Of a stretch of 64,000 nt of DNA, positions 21,701 through 30,229 are shown piece by piece. Numbering within the stretch: position 1 is the first letter of the stretch; each line of letters starts with the position of its first letter. The position numbers and the translations under genes are program-made. Below the pieces are notes generated by a model, which had not been told where the DNA came from, made no database searches, and saw only the letters and a program-made list of their open reading frames with translations. Location: positions 15,615,166 through 15,679,165 of the forward strand of contig OX381717.1 in NCBI GenBank assembly GCA_947462335.1. The letters run 5' to 3'. This DNA comes from Harmothoe impar. Its lineage: Eukaryota > Annelida > Polychaeta > Phyllodocida > Polynoidae.

Positions 21701-23662
21701 TGAGATAAAATGTGAGATCTGTGAAAAAAGGTAACATCATCATTATTGTCATAAATTCCACATGTATATCCTGTGTTCTTGGCAATAAAAAATTTTTCAA
21801 ACCTAAAAAAAAATAGGGTAAATACAAGATTGTAAAACCTTCAACTTTTCAGAATCTGCTTTCACCGAGGTAATTGAGATCACTTTACCCAAATAAGCAA
21901 TTGATTTCTTGAAAAAGTACCGCTTTTTCGGTTTGAGCTTGAGACTATTCGCATAGATTGTGCCAATGATCTCACTGAGATGTAAGATACAAATGAAACC
22001 CCTAATCCTCTAGTATTCTACTGCCCCACTCCCCTAATTCCCCATTGCCCTATTCCCAAAATGATCTTTTCCATCACTCTTCTATTACCCCACTCCCGTT
22101 CTTTCCCTACTGCCTTATTCCATCACTCCACTATTCCCCCTCCCCTACTTCCTTATTGCCCTGTTCCCTGACTAACCGTTTCCATCACTCCGCTATTCCC
22201 CCTCCCCTACTTCCTCATTGCTCTGTTCCCTGACTAACCTATTCCATCACTCCGCTATACCCCCACTCCCCACTCCCCTACTTTCTGACTGCCCCTTTTT
22301 TGGAGCTCCTTACCTACTTCTCCCATCAGATTTAATCAAAAAAGGAATTTACATTTAAGAAATCTCATGTTTCGGCCCTCTCATGTCACTATAGTAGAGT
22401 TGTTTGCAAGGACTGCATTTATGCATCATGGCATACCCAACAAAAGAGGAACAATGCATTGAAGCACTTAGTTGCTGTTAAAAGGTTAACTAGCACTTGG
22501 TTACCTGCCACATCAACATAGCAGAAATAATTTACAGTTTTAAGCTTCACTCTCCAGTTTCTGCGATACACATATTCAAAATTCATTAAACTATCAATTA
22601 TTTGCTGCTGTTTGGTCCAGGCTTATGGCTCCCGCTGACCGCATTGATGGGTGCTGAACAAAGTTAGTTATATTGACAAGAGAATCAGTCTTTGAGAAAA
22701 CATGGAGGTCAGTGGCAATGTCCAAATAAAATGCCACCAGTCCTGAGGACTTACAAGTGTAGCAGGACCAAATGTCCAGTAACATGTCAGGCTTTTCTGA
22801 AATAAGAATTAAGTATGGCTTCTAAAGCTGAAATATGTTTGTCAATATACTGTGTAAAACTATGTATCTCTTGTGATATGGTCATAAATGATGACAAACA
22901 AACTGTATTTTTAATGGACAAAAACTTTTTTATGCTTGAAATGCATAAATTGTCAGATATATGGCTATCTGGTCGTTCAAAACTGTGTAGCAGTTGGGCA
23001 TACATGCTGCAATTTACAATAATGAGGAATACCCCAATGACTAACCTGGGATAGCTGCTACTGACTAAAAGAGTGGTTATCAAAATGGGCGGGTTAGTGG
23101 ATTTGAGGGGGACCAGAAAAATGTGGACCAAAAAAATTGCAGGGCTATTTACAAAAAAAGCTTGTGTGTAACTATAGTTCGAAGGGGTCGGCTGTGCTCC
23201 TGCCTGGGAGGGGGGTGGAACAGAATTCATTTTGACCCCTTTTGTGGGAGGGAGACTAACACAATTTGGCCAGCTAATCCACTAAACCCTCCCCCCTCCC
23301 CTGTTGTTAAGAAATTACCAAATCCCTAACATCTTAAACCTGTAGATTACCAGTGTGAATGCTGTATGCTGGACAAAGACCCTTGGACCATGACCCCTGT
23401 ACTGAGTGTATGCTTATACTGGTGCAGATGGCACATTAATTTATCACCTTGCATTCAGCCAGAGAGACTGGTGAAAGGAAAAGGGCAGTTTAGGTTTCAA
23501 TATGCTAAAAACTATATGGTTACTAAACCATGAATTGATATGATTCAAGGTCTTTCAGGAGATATATTTTCATTATTATGTAGTGCATTCAAAACACCTA
23601 CCTGCTTGTCTTGAGGACATCAAAAATACCATGATTATTCCCAGACGAATGAAGACAGGCAT
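6790..23662 (-). CDS. FTP/fucolectin-like secreted protein, gene 2 (complete)
   Basis: Nine coding exons (minus, 5' to 3'): 23602-23662, 20423-20548, 9639-9746, 9005-9229, 8688-8802, 8375-8535, 7929-8150, 7498-7665, 6790-7070. They total 1467 nt, 488 codons plus TAA, with all phases consistent and all junctions GT-AG. Order: signal peptide; FTP-like domain 1 (exons 2-4: [36 protein letters not shown]); linker exon 5; FTP domain 2 (exons 6-7: ALDGNDRTDF, PAWWMVDLGKT, ITNRGD, CAHYC, CQIEIYAD); C-terminal domain (exons 8-9) with DDDDSTCIQL and a CFCDVKCWVYIYV signature. Domain 2 holds His-x24-Arg-Gly-Asp, close to the F-type lectin fucose motif, but the following basic residue is one place early. 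Expected role: secreted fucose-type glycan recognition, inferred. Intron 2 carries the 9.2-kb Polinton. Exon 5 uses the acceptor at 8802/8803; the nearer AG would put a stop in frame. Confidence 0.85.
10384..10486. repeat. near-perfect 103-bp hairpin
   Basis: The 35-nt left arm (10384-10418) and 34-nt right arm (10453-10486) are inverted copies of GTGAATCCACTGAGG...TCCGTCGGATCAGAC with one indel and one substitution, around a 34-nt loop. It resembles a very short MITE. It lies in intron 2 of FTP gene 2. Confidence 0.75.
10524..10896. repeat. MITE with TTAAAGTGACATGGTC ends
   Basis: A 373-bp element bounded by TTAAAGTGACATGGTCTGAT on the left and its inverse, ATCGGACCATGTCACTTTAA, on the right. 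It ends 7 bp before the Polinton target duplication. A partial relative, including GGCTCAAAAA and CCATTGAAAATACAC-like interior sequence, lies at about 56640-56900. Parts of 6500-6770 and 31640-32040 look related. Confidence 0.7.
10904..10909 (+). other. left target-site duplication TAGATG
   Basis: TAGATG directly precedes the left terminus of the Polinton element. The same six bases follow its right terminus at 20076-20081. Six-base duplications are characteristic of Polinton/Maverick integration. Confidence 0.9.
10910..11700 (+). repeat. left terminal inverted repeat of Polinton
   Basis: About 790 bp. The outer 550 bp consist of alternating GTCACGTGAC, TGACGTCA and CCGGAAGTGAC motifs. A roughly 90-100 bp internal direct duplication lies at about 11038-11230. 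The inner 200 bp are a G-rich purine strand (11521-11696) ending at GGGGGAAATT. An apparent Gly-rich frame here is low-complexity sequence, not a gene. The inverse match is split on the right side between 19664-20075 and 17165-17381. Confidence 0.85.
11861..12292 (-). CDS. BIR-domain (IAP-like) protein of the Polinton
   Basis: 143 codons. Residues about 17-86 form a baculovirus-IAP-repeat domain, with the zinc ligands exactly spaced as C-x2-C-x16-H-x6-C (C55, C58, H75, C82) and the typical GFFYIG and CFQCG core. A hydrophobic heptad-like stretch follows (about 95-122). The C-terminus has a C-x2-C pair (C130, C133) resembling the first two ligands of a RING finger, then stops, so a RING would be truncated. 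BIR proteins bind caspases or signalling adaptors and are captured repeatedly by large DNA viruses; an anti-apoptotic or signalling role here is inferred. The reading frame is intact despite decay of neighbouring genes. The start at 12292 is the first ATG; an alternative ATG lies at codon 7. Confidence 0.85.
   Translation of the reverse strand: MCDDNRMAKYATFASLKRRLDTFNAAFEWYRQPSFAKTLAAHGFFYIGGKDVVQCFQCGVTIHTWLDRDDVAVKHFRHSPTCQLACKAMNISLQSRTLLTEMLKKINLLTDEIVALKGQMRGLSVENSRCFFCLDEDTLDRSS
12304..12440 (+). repeat. tetranucleotide repeat (GGTA/GGCA)
   Basis: A run of GGTA and GGCA units, preceded by GTCA/GTTA units, lies directly upstream of the BIR gene start. The Pro/Leu/Thr-rich minus-strand frame here is a translation artefact of the repeat. 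Confidence 0.85.
12509..12925 (-). CDS. death-domain-like protein of the Polinton
   Basis: 138 codons, starting 6 bp after the stop of the upstream death-domain locus and running in the same direction as the BIR gene. The N-terminal part (about residues 1-45: GQYLPLSSDKLDRIA, then VFEVLKIWRA) has the helix-helix-Trp pattern of death-fold domains. The middle (about 55-100) is not recognised. The C-terminus is a Ser-rich tail. A death-fold assignment rests on weak pattern similarity. Its position between a clearer death domain and a BIR gene supports a shared role in cell-death or innate signalling. The start is the first ATG; the frame might also have been part of the upstream protein. Confidence 0.5.
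   Translation of the reverse strand: MGQYLPLSSDKLDRIALQSKEDPTHQVFEVLKIWRADRHSTHFHTFKSCWSTWEGLTSSSIYYFTFNTKEGALAMTFKGVVTYNIEHTLSFTLVKEKKNRSCAPSRDQILSRYTGASAVSSSSSLSSEGVQPAGERGV
12932..13387 (-). pseudogene. death-domain protein of the Polinton, internal stop
   Basis: The frame opens at the ATG at 13387 and reads to an in-frame TGA at 13091-13093. The same frame continues open to a TAG at 12932-12934, so a single internal stop divides one gene. Residues about 37-98 look like a death domain (LVGSWRWLGGCLGI, then EMFRAWW), and the expected final helix lies beyond the stop. Death domains recruit receptors, adaptors and caspases in apoptosis or NF-kB signalling. Whether the short product is made is unknown. 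A TATAAAA-like box on the minus strand at about 13505-13511 lies upstream. Confidence 0.6.
13388..14031. promoter_or_regulatory. divergent intergenic region of the Polinton
   Basis: It separates the leftward death-domain/BIR genes from the rightward polymerase-side genes. It contains an 83-bp tandem duplication (13736-13818 and 13819-13901, each with TTTTCCCTGAGGACCAC and GATGTAACAGCAGAGG), a minus-strand TATAAAA-like box (13505-13511) and a plus-strand TATATA box at 13971, about 60 bp before the ATG at 14032. A bidirectional promoter is the simplest reading. Confidence 0.5.
14032..14407 (+). pseudogene. basic, Ala/Thr-rich frame of the Polinton, broken
   Basis: It starts at the ATG at 14032 with a Lys/Arg-rich N-terminus. 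The annotated frame stops at 14217. The frame that opens at 14151 instead continues through an Ala/Thr-rich GCT/ACT repeat (to about 14298) into ordinary-looking sequence ending PLSWHG at about 14407. This indicates a frameshift near 14150-14170. It is then cut off by MITE-like sequence. It could be the N-terminus of the polymerase gene or a small core-type basic protein; I cannot tell which. Confidence 0.45.
14509..15366. mobile_element. MITE (CCCAGTGGGCA ends) in the polymerase gene
   Basis: An 858-bp element with CCCAGTGGGCAC at the left, its inverse GCCCACTGGG at the right, and TA on both sides (14507-14508, 15367-15368). Both subterminal regions are dense in TTGATTCAA/AACATTGA words. A partial second copy of the terminal sequence (about 14409-14493) adjoins its left end. 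Its right end supplies the first four residues of the following polymerase frame, so that frame's apparent start codon is not genuine. A CCCAGTGGGCAC word also occurs at 27713. Confidence 0.75.
15367..16755 (+). pseudogene. protein-primed family-B DNA polymerase fragment (Polinton pPolB)
   Basis: Frame 15355-16128 contains the family-B region II signature DANSLYL (near 15718) and the FHGCWFHAHKC element typical of Polinton/adintovirus polymerases. It stops at 16126-16128 immediately after a conserved VVWECE segment. Homology continues in other frames: the KLMGNAKYGKT-type palm/fingers motif near 16500-16530 and a YAKLKMLEF-type segment near 16700-16735. The YxDTD catalytic motif and everything after it are absent. 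The exonuclease half upstream is also missing or displaced by the MITE. The gene is clearly nonfunctional. No restored sequence is given. Confidence 0.85.
17104..17147. repeat. GC-rich hairpin inside the right inverted repeat
   Basis: AGAGACTC-CCTCCTCTCCC and its inverse GGGAGAGGAGG-GAGTCT face each other across a 3-4 nt loop, next to more GTCACGTGAC motifs (16900-17100). Confidence 0.6.
17165..17381 (-). repeat. right terminal inverted repeat of Polinton, inner part
   Basis: Inverse copy of about 11465-11700, including the C-rich complement of the purine tract and the GGCCAC...CTTACTTAAGG segment. It is separated from the outer part by a 2.3-kb insertion. Confidence 0.85.
17577..18660 (+). 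repeat. 146-bp satellite array
   Basis: About seven and a half units starting at 17582, 17728, 17874, 18020, 18166, 18312, 18458 and 18604. Each unit includes GAGGTTGATTATAATCATAC, CCTACCCCCCCTAATATGGA, GGTTGCCTAGCAACGGC and TGCCTAGCAACACA. The array resumes at 19396-19598 after a retrotransposon insertion. Confidence 0.9.
18661..19395 (-). mobile_element. 5'-truncated non-LTR retrotransposon tail
   Basis: The minus-strand frame at 18732-19076 (114 codons) carries the C-terminal CINCG...H...C zinc-knuckle-like motif found after the reverse transcriptase in several non-LTR clades. The element's 3' end is a TTGAATC microsatellite tail (18664-18698). Upstream coding (19077-19395) is degraded. 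It interrupts a satellite unit, which continues at 19396. Confidence 0.75.
19396..19598 (+). repeat. 146-bp satellite, continuation
   Basis: About one and a half units of the 17577-18660 satellite, on the far side of the retrotransposon insertion. The last unit ends abruptly at the terminal hairpin. Confidence 0.85.
19599..19657. repeat. 28-bp-arm hairpin with 3-nt loop
   Basis: The left arm 19599-19626 (TGCGGTTGCTGCCGCGTA, then an AT run and GCC) and right arm 19630-19657 are inverted with two mismatches around TGA. It terminates the satellite-cored insertion. Confidence 0.85.
19664..20075 (-). repeat. right terminal inverted repeat of Polinton, outer part
   Basis: Inverse copy of about 10910-11460. 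The outermost about 90 bp (19990-20075) match 10910-11000 with few differences, including AATGAGTAAAACCCAGTACT. Motif order differs internally, as expected for recombining short repeats. Confidence 0.85.
20076..20081 (+). other. right target-site duplication TAGATG
   Basis: Matches 10904-10909 exactly and directly follows the right terminus. Confidence 0.9.
20760..23600. other. intron 1 of FTP gene 2, no internal gene
   Basis: It contains a C/T-rich low-complexity tract (22020-22310) also present at 960-1140 in gene 1, a half-copy of the TATTCGATGTAATAAGCGC MITE near 20780, a partial GCATGAATGCAGCC repeat (about 22400-22470) and the MITE at 23070-23327. The short reading frames here are not splice-supported. 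Confidence 0.5.
23070..23327. repeat. MITE copy, AGGGAGTGG family, degenerate
   Basis: Related to 2980-3190: GAGTGGTTATC at the left, AGAAATTACCAAATCCCT at the right, and AAGGGGTCGGC and G-run interior. Its position relative to exon 1 of gene 2 differs from that in gene 1, where the copy lies upstream, so the two insertions are independent. Confidence 0.5.
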
Positions 23663-23946
23663 GATGCTGTTGATTTTCAGACCTGGGAGTCTCAATTAGT
23701 TAACCTGGAAACACCAAAGTTTCTATCAAATTTGAATATATTTATATGGACAATATGCTATTTGAAAGACTCAAATGCCTGAGAAACAAGATCAGGAGTC
23801 ACTAATACTATTCTGTCGGGCTGCATTCATCTATCATTGATCAAACACAGGGTCTATAAACACCACGCACGCTATGATGGTTGATTGATGCCTAAGATTA
23901 GATAGATATATCAGTTGGGATGTAATAGAAATGGACATCAACTTAC

Positions 23947-24160
23947 GTCTGTATTACATGAGGTCTAGCAGCGTTGTAGCATGCTTGGTGTGTACCTAGG
24001 GAATCAATTCCTAGAGATTCCGGGAAAACCTCACTCTTAAATATTTGACTCACTCAATCGTGCTCACTCAATCGTGGAGAAGCAGAATTATGCTGCCGAG
24101 ATACCAGCAACTCTATATGTCACACTAAGGACTGCTACTGCCAGGTTATTGTTCAGGAAA
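23947..24160 (-). other. probable 5' UTR exon of FTP gene 2
   Basis: Aligns with 2305-2520 and ends at the donor GAC|GTAAGT (23947). A tandem relative of its distal part follows at 24230-24385. A third, unattached relative is at about 26330-26520. Confidence 0.45.
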
Positions 24161-24399
24161 GTATGAAAGCTTAAAAATCCTCAGTACTTTTGGTTGATTT
24201 TTCATGTCATGTATGATAATTGATAGTTTGAGATTCTATACCTAGCGATTCCAAGAAAATCATTATAAATATTTGACTATGATACTGCTTATTCAAACAT
24301 GAAGATACACCATAATGTTTGTGGGTAACCAGGGAACCAGCTGCCTTTAACTTTGTGTACGTCACCGGCAACTGTCGCCGCTCAGTATTTTCATGAATA

Positions 24400-27300
24400 G
24401 CCCATGTTTGATAGTCTTGGATGGTTTTTCCCTGTACTGTTTTATAATTTAATAGTCCTTTAAAGGGGACAGCAACAGTTCTTGCACAATGGTTGTCAAA
24501 GGTTCTTAGTTACAATACAAACATGCCATAAGTTATATCTGATTTGAATGTAAAGAGATCAATATTATATGCTAAAGACATTTCATGTTTCATCTGTTTA
24601 ACATATGTAAGTACTCATCCACAAAAAAAGTTGATGGCTCATCACTGATCAATTGATGATAATTCATCTTGGGGGACCAGGGTATTTTATTTGCCATAAT
24701 ATGTAACATTAAAAAGTGAAATCAGGTATTCAGCAAATATTATCCTTTGGCTATAGTACCTTTCAAGTCCCCGGGAACCCAATAAGCTAAACATAATTAT
24801 ACATGTAGACTAATAATGAGACAAAAAACACAGAGTAGATTAAAGATGTAATAGAAGCTACTTTATTCGCATAAACACTTCGCCGGTCGTGAGGAGATGG
24901 TGGTGGTCGTGAGGAGATGGTGGTGGTCATGAGGAGATGGTGGTGGTCGTGGGGAGATGGTGGTGGTCGAGATTTAGGACCGATTAATGCTGTCTGACAC
25001 ATTGAGGTTTTTCTCCAGCGTGGTACAACCCGAGCTGCTGGTAACACTTAGGATATCACTTCTGTCCATCTCGTAAAGGGGCTGGGTATTGTGCACTAAA
25101 ACTCCCATTGGTATAGCCTTTGTATTATCATGTATTTTTTTATTATTTCTTCACTAAAGGAAACAAAATCAGATATAGAGGGTGTTGGACATCAGATGGT
25201 GTTGGACATGAGGAGATGATGTTTGACATAAGGAGATGTATTCCCCGACCTCCCCTCTCCATTCCCTGACCTCCCCTCTCCATTGCCCAACCTCCCCATC
25301 TTCTTTTCTCAATGCCCAAAACAGAATGCGGACCCTCCCCAGCCTACCTGCGTATGTGTATACACATTATGACGTCACAGAGGGATTTTCCTAGGGATTC
25401 CCTGGAATGGAGACTGGTTTTTGCACAATTTTGCAATTGGACCAGGTGACTGCCGTATTGACATAGGTAAATAAAAATAAAAAGCCTCAAACAAACAGAC
25501 ACAAGATGACATCTGCATAAAGGCTGTATCTCGGGGCCGTATATTGGTATATTATTCAGGATGAGGTGAAATGGGTCCCAGGAGACTTGAACTGATATGT
25601 GCTGACTTGTGTTGATGGCAATTAATAGTTAAGTATCAGTAGTCAAAGCATTTACAGGTTATTTTATCCGGCTTCAGCTAAAAACCACCACAGATAGTGT
25701 GTAGAAGAAACATGTATATAGTCCTTATCACACCTACTTGGAAAAGATTAGAATGTAAATGATTACTGCAACTAGACTGATGTGAAGCATTCTGCACCTG
25801 GTTACCAGGTCCCGCATCAACCTGTCGCTTCACTGTAGTGATAACATTTTCAATATTTTACTCTGGCAAGCATGCCCTATCAAAGGACTCAAATGCCTTA
25901 CGAATTATGGAAATAATAAACAACCCTTCCTCTAATTTGGCTTGTAGCACTCTTAAAGTAGGGGCTGGTTCATAAAGGAGATTTTTAAGTGAGTGAATCA
26001 ATGTATAACCTTGTTTTATGGCCAAAAATTTGGCTTAGCGGTTTGCCTCAAACCAGGGGGTTGGCTAATACAGGAGGTCAGCTCATCAGAAAGGTTAATA
26101 AATTAGGCTTCAAATCCCAAAATTCTTCTGTCTTATCTGAGAGGTTCTATGATACATTAAAACTCTAACGTGCTCTTGTGCATCAAAACAACCATACAGG
26201 AGTACAATCAACATGATGAATATGAATACAGCCCTTGCATGTTAATTTCCAATCCTTACTTTAAATTCTTGCATCATGATGCTCATAAGAGTAACATATT
26301 GAGAAACAGTTGTTCTCTTGGTTTAAGCAGCGTAGTTATGCAGCATGCTTGTTGTGTACCTAGAGATTCCAGTTAAAGGTACATGTAACTAAATATTTGA
26401 CTACTATGGGAGGCCACCTGCTAACTAAACCATGAAGAAGCACAATCATGTATGGGTGTGGCCAACCGGACCAGCTGTGTCTAATTCTCTGTGTGTGAAC
26501 AGCGACCGCTATAGATCATCACTGTATATTCAAGTCACTTAATAAGTCATCTGTACTCTTAGGCAATATTTGACTAGAAGATTGAAGGCAGACCTCTAAG
26601 GCGTTGCATAAAATGTTTAGTTCTTTGGTCTAGAATTTGTTATAGCAGGGAAGGTATTATATAACCCTTTTTAAGAGGCTAGATGTAGTCTCTTTAATTA
26701 GCATAAGTTGGAAAAATATTATCTTATAAAAAGATAAGATGTTTCAACATTTTTCTAATGTATGAGTGGTTATCTTTTGTAATCCTTGGTTGCAAAACTG
26801 ACTTTAACCCCAAATAGTATCAAAACCCAAAATGATTGCCAAATGATTGATCATTGTTTTGTTATATATACTGTAAAATTGTTTTGTTCAAACGGGTGAC
26901 ATATATGTAAGGGATGAAATTATTGTTTGATAATCCTAGCTTTTATAACAAGTTGTAGAATCAGAAAGCTCATATTTATTGTATAGATATTATGTACAGT
27001 CAGCTTTTTACAACATTGGCTGAAATGTGCATACTATAATTCATCATCTAAAAGTCACTTATGATTATGTACTATGCTACCAATTTACCTCAAGCAGTCC
27101 CCGATATGGACAAGTTTGGTATGTTAAAAATGAAGTGTCCGATAAATGTGTTTTTCAATGCAAATAAACAAAGAGAGACGTCGCAGTTAGATCTGTGGAA
27201 AATCTATTTATTTGATTTTCATTCATAAAGTTAATCATCTAATGTTAATTTGATCAATTGTGGGAGATAAATGTCACTATCCTTGTGTACAGGTACACCA

Positions 27301-27700
27301 AAGAGATTACCTACATAATCTGTACATATTTTGTCTCTTGTTCTGATTTATCCACGGAAATATATACAGCACAAATATTTACCACATCTAGTTACACAAC
27401 TATCCATTTCCAATATTTGCCAATATAGATTCACTCAAAATTGTGCTTTTTAGTATATTCACAAAAATCAACACAGTTGAAAAATTTTATGTTTACTGTA
27501 AAAGGATTATTCCATCTAGGTTAGTGTTCAAATCAATGATTGGTGTGATCAGTGGTACTCATTATGCGTTTATGTGTTGATTATTGTGCTCATGTATCGT
27601 TGTTAATGCCGTATCCACCAGGCAATACATCAAACTTTCAAGTGCATGATATATGAACATAACATTTTCCAGGTATAATCAGTGATTTACAGAATCTAAT
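24400..27700. other. intergenic, no gene seen
   Basis: 24650-25740 repeats sequence found at 2840-3440 (for example GACTAATAAGGAGACAAAAA and CACCACAGATAGTGTGTAGA), extending the segmental duplication upstream of genes 1 and 2. It holds the minisatellite at 24883-24970 and a leader-exon-like block at 26330-26520. The remainder is AT-rich without supported coding. Confidence 0.5.
24883..24970 (+). repeat. 20-bp minisatellite
   Basis: Four to five units of GTCGTGAGGAGATGGTGGTG, with single-base variants. Reading frames across it are artefacts. Confidence 0.85.
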
Positions 27701-27859
27701 GCCCAGTGGGCACAGCCCAGCTCAGGAGGCATTATTAAGGGCTTATTAAGGCCTACGGAGAATATGCAGGGCTTTTAAAGAGCTTTTTTGTTTTACAAAA
27801 TGATTTTCTAAAGAATATGGTAGGTTCAAAAAGTGGATATATAACCACAGAGGTAATAC

Positions 27860-28150
27860 GCATTCTCATGGTCCTGAGGTTGATTATAATCATACCTACC
27901 CCCATAAATTGGACCCAAGGAATTCACTGGTTGTATTGGTTTGTTGTTAATACAGCTGGTTGCTTAGCAACATCTATTCTAATTGTTTATCTGCCTAGCA
28001 ACACACATTTCCATGTCCTGGGGTTGATTATAATCATACCTACCTCCCTAAATTAGACCTAGGGAATTCAATGGTATTATTAGTTTGTTGCTAATACAGC
28101 TAGTTGCCTAGCAAACACTATTATGAATGTTCATCTGCCTGGCATAGCAA
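27860..28150 (+). repeat. isolated copy of the 146-bp satellite
   Basis: Two diverged units carrying GAGGTTGATTATAATCATAC, GGTTGCTTAGCAAC and CTGCCTAGCAACACACATTT, about 8 kb outside the Polinton. It shows that the satellite is a dispersed element core rather than part of the Polinton. Confidence 0.75.
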
Positions 28151-28722
28151 CAGGTTAATTAATAAGACAGAGTTGTCATATCACACTTACTCACACTTGT
28201 GTCACACAGTGTGTTGCCGTTGCTTTGGGTCTAGACTGGTCTCTGTTCCCTGCACTCTTCTCCAGGCTTGCTCCATTCTCACTTAGGCTCAGCAAGAGTG
28301 TGGGACTGGAACGAGTCTCCTCGAGCCCATGGTTTGTGTGAGGCTGATGTCACGATGTGACCGGAGAAGACGGTTGGTAACCATGGATGACCATGCAACT
28401 CCGATTGCCATGATAACCACTGGTGCTTCTTTGAATAGTTTGTTAATGATTTCTATTATTTGATCAATTCAAGGCTTGGATTTAAACATGCCTTGATCAG
28501 CACCAACTTCTCCAGCCACACTCTGTGCTCTGCCTCTCCCTTGCACACGAACAGTCTGCACTACCACAGAAATGTCGGTGTAGCAGCAACTCTTTAGTGG
28601 AGCAGGATGGGGCTGGGTAGAATTTTTGAGTAGGCCTATGGGGAATACCATGAAATACCTGGTGGCTTAAATATATATACACACCAAAGGGAGGGGGGTT
28701 CCATTAATAAGATTTGTAAATT

Positions 28723-29537
28723 TTTGTCTTTCACCTAAAGAGGCTACTAGAAAAGGAGCCGAGAAAGGAGTGACCTTCTTCAGAAGAAGAAGCCTCCAGA
28801 TGCCAAAAACAACAAAGTCTTTCTCATCAGTACCTATAGGTAACCCAGTTGCAACTGTAGTTGAGGCCAACAAGGATGTACTGGGAAGATCCAAAACCAC
28901 CAAGAAATTGTATAATCCAAAGGTGAATAAAGAATACAAGAGACCAAAAAATCTGAGGGACCATTTGGTTAGGTCTAAAATCAGATACACCATGCTGGGA
29001 GAGAAACCAGTGAAAATCCCGTCAAAGGAGAGAAACAGATGCAGGAAAAGGAATTGCAGATATTGAAAGATCCTAGACAGGTCGGGTCAGATCAAGTCTA
29101 AAAAATCGGGAGAGAAATTCCAAACCTAAGCAAATGTAACCTGCAAGAGCTCAAACATCATATACTGTATTGAATGCAAGTAATGCCAATGCCAATACTT
29201 GGGTCAGACGTTGAGAATGACGAAGAAAAGAATAGGTGAGCACCTCAGCTACATCAGAAACAAGAGGTGGAAGAGTGATGACCCCATCCATTTTAGTCAA
29301 AATGGACACAAGGGGGAACATCATGTCAAGGTATATATCCTTGACTTTGTGTTCTGTCACCCACAGAGTGACAGAGCCAAAAGCCTCAGACGTACTGTGG
29401 AGAACCACTGGATACAGAGGATGAAAACACAATCCCCTTGGGGGTTGAATACAATGGGTAGTAAATATGGCTAAGTCACATCCAAATGCCACGTCAACTT
29501 TTTTTTTCTCTAGTAGCCTCTTTAGGTGAAAGACAAA
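28723..29537 (+). mobile_element. Penelope-like element fragment with GIY-YIG endonuclease
   Basis: Broken plus-strand frames 28770-29066 and 29199-29474 carry KRPKNLRDHLVRSKI followed by a Cys-rich stretch, IIYCIECK, YLGQTLRMTKKRIGEHL, DPIHFSQNGH and a final ENHWIQRM...PWGLN. These are in the order of the GIY-YIG endonuclease end of Penelope-like retroelements. At least one stop and one frameshift interrupt it. The fragment is enclosed by a perfect 29-bp inverted repeat (28723-28751 and 29509-29537) with core CACCTAAAGAGGCTACTAGA. The reverse transcriptase half is absent. It is nonfunctional. Confidence 0.8.
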
Positions 29538-29645
29538 TATTTGATCTCCTGGTATTGAAGGTGAGGGAACTCTTAGATAAGCGTGACGAGCCTTCTCTAC
29601 ACCAGAATATACTCTCTATATTCATTTATAGGGCGTATACACCAC

Positions 29646-30208
29646 TGTGGGGGTTGTGGAAGTATCACGCGAACACAGGTTCCAAATTCGGTTTGAATGC
29701 AACAGGTTTATTCAGTCACGATCACAGCCTCAAAGTAACTTTGCTCGGTTCACTTGGTTTAACCATTCGAAGATGTACAGCGTTCTACCGGTAGTTTGAA
29801 GTCAGCAGAGCTGGATGATCTGGTCCTGAGCCAGCATGACTGGTGCAGGAGCCAGAGTGTGGGAGGGGTGTAGGTGCCCCGATCGAAAAGGTAACGAAGG
29901 TATCGAAAGGTGTGGGTCAGAGCTCGTCCTGGGACAAACTCCCTGAGGTAGCCAACCTCGGCCTCTTATATACCCTGAGCGCGGACCAAGCAGCGTCAAC
30001 GTGGCACTCCACCGGAGCGCCGTCTGGAGTGCCCTGCCTGGCTCCGCTACCGGATAACCGAAAGGACATGGCGTAGGTGTTGCCACCTAGTGTCCGAAGG
30101 AGGCACTTCCCGCTCTGACTCCATGGACCCATATGTACACGTATTATTCGTGCCCCTACACCACCATAGGAACCATTGTGGACCCTATTCATACGGAACG
30201 GCCGTACA
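29646..30208 (-). mobile_element. solo LTR
   Basis: 563 bp reading, on the minus strand, TGTACGG...CCCCCACA, with the 4-bp duplication CCAC (plus strand) at 29642-29645 and 30209-30212. On the minus strand it has a TATATAA box (near 29966), a downstream GC-richer R region and an AATAAA signal (near 29708), the order expected of an LTR. No internal region is attached, so it probably formed by LTR-LTR recombination. A diverged relative is at 60537-60870. The superfamily is undetermined. Confidence 0.8.
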
Positions 30209-30229
30209 CCACCGACCACCCAGACTACT

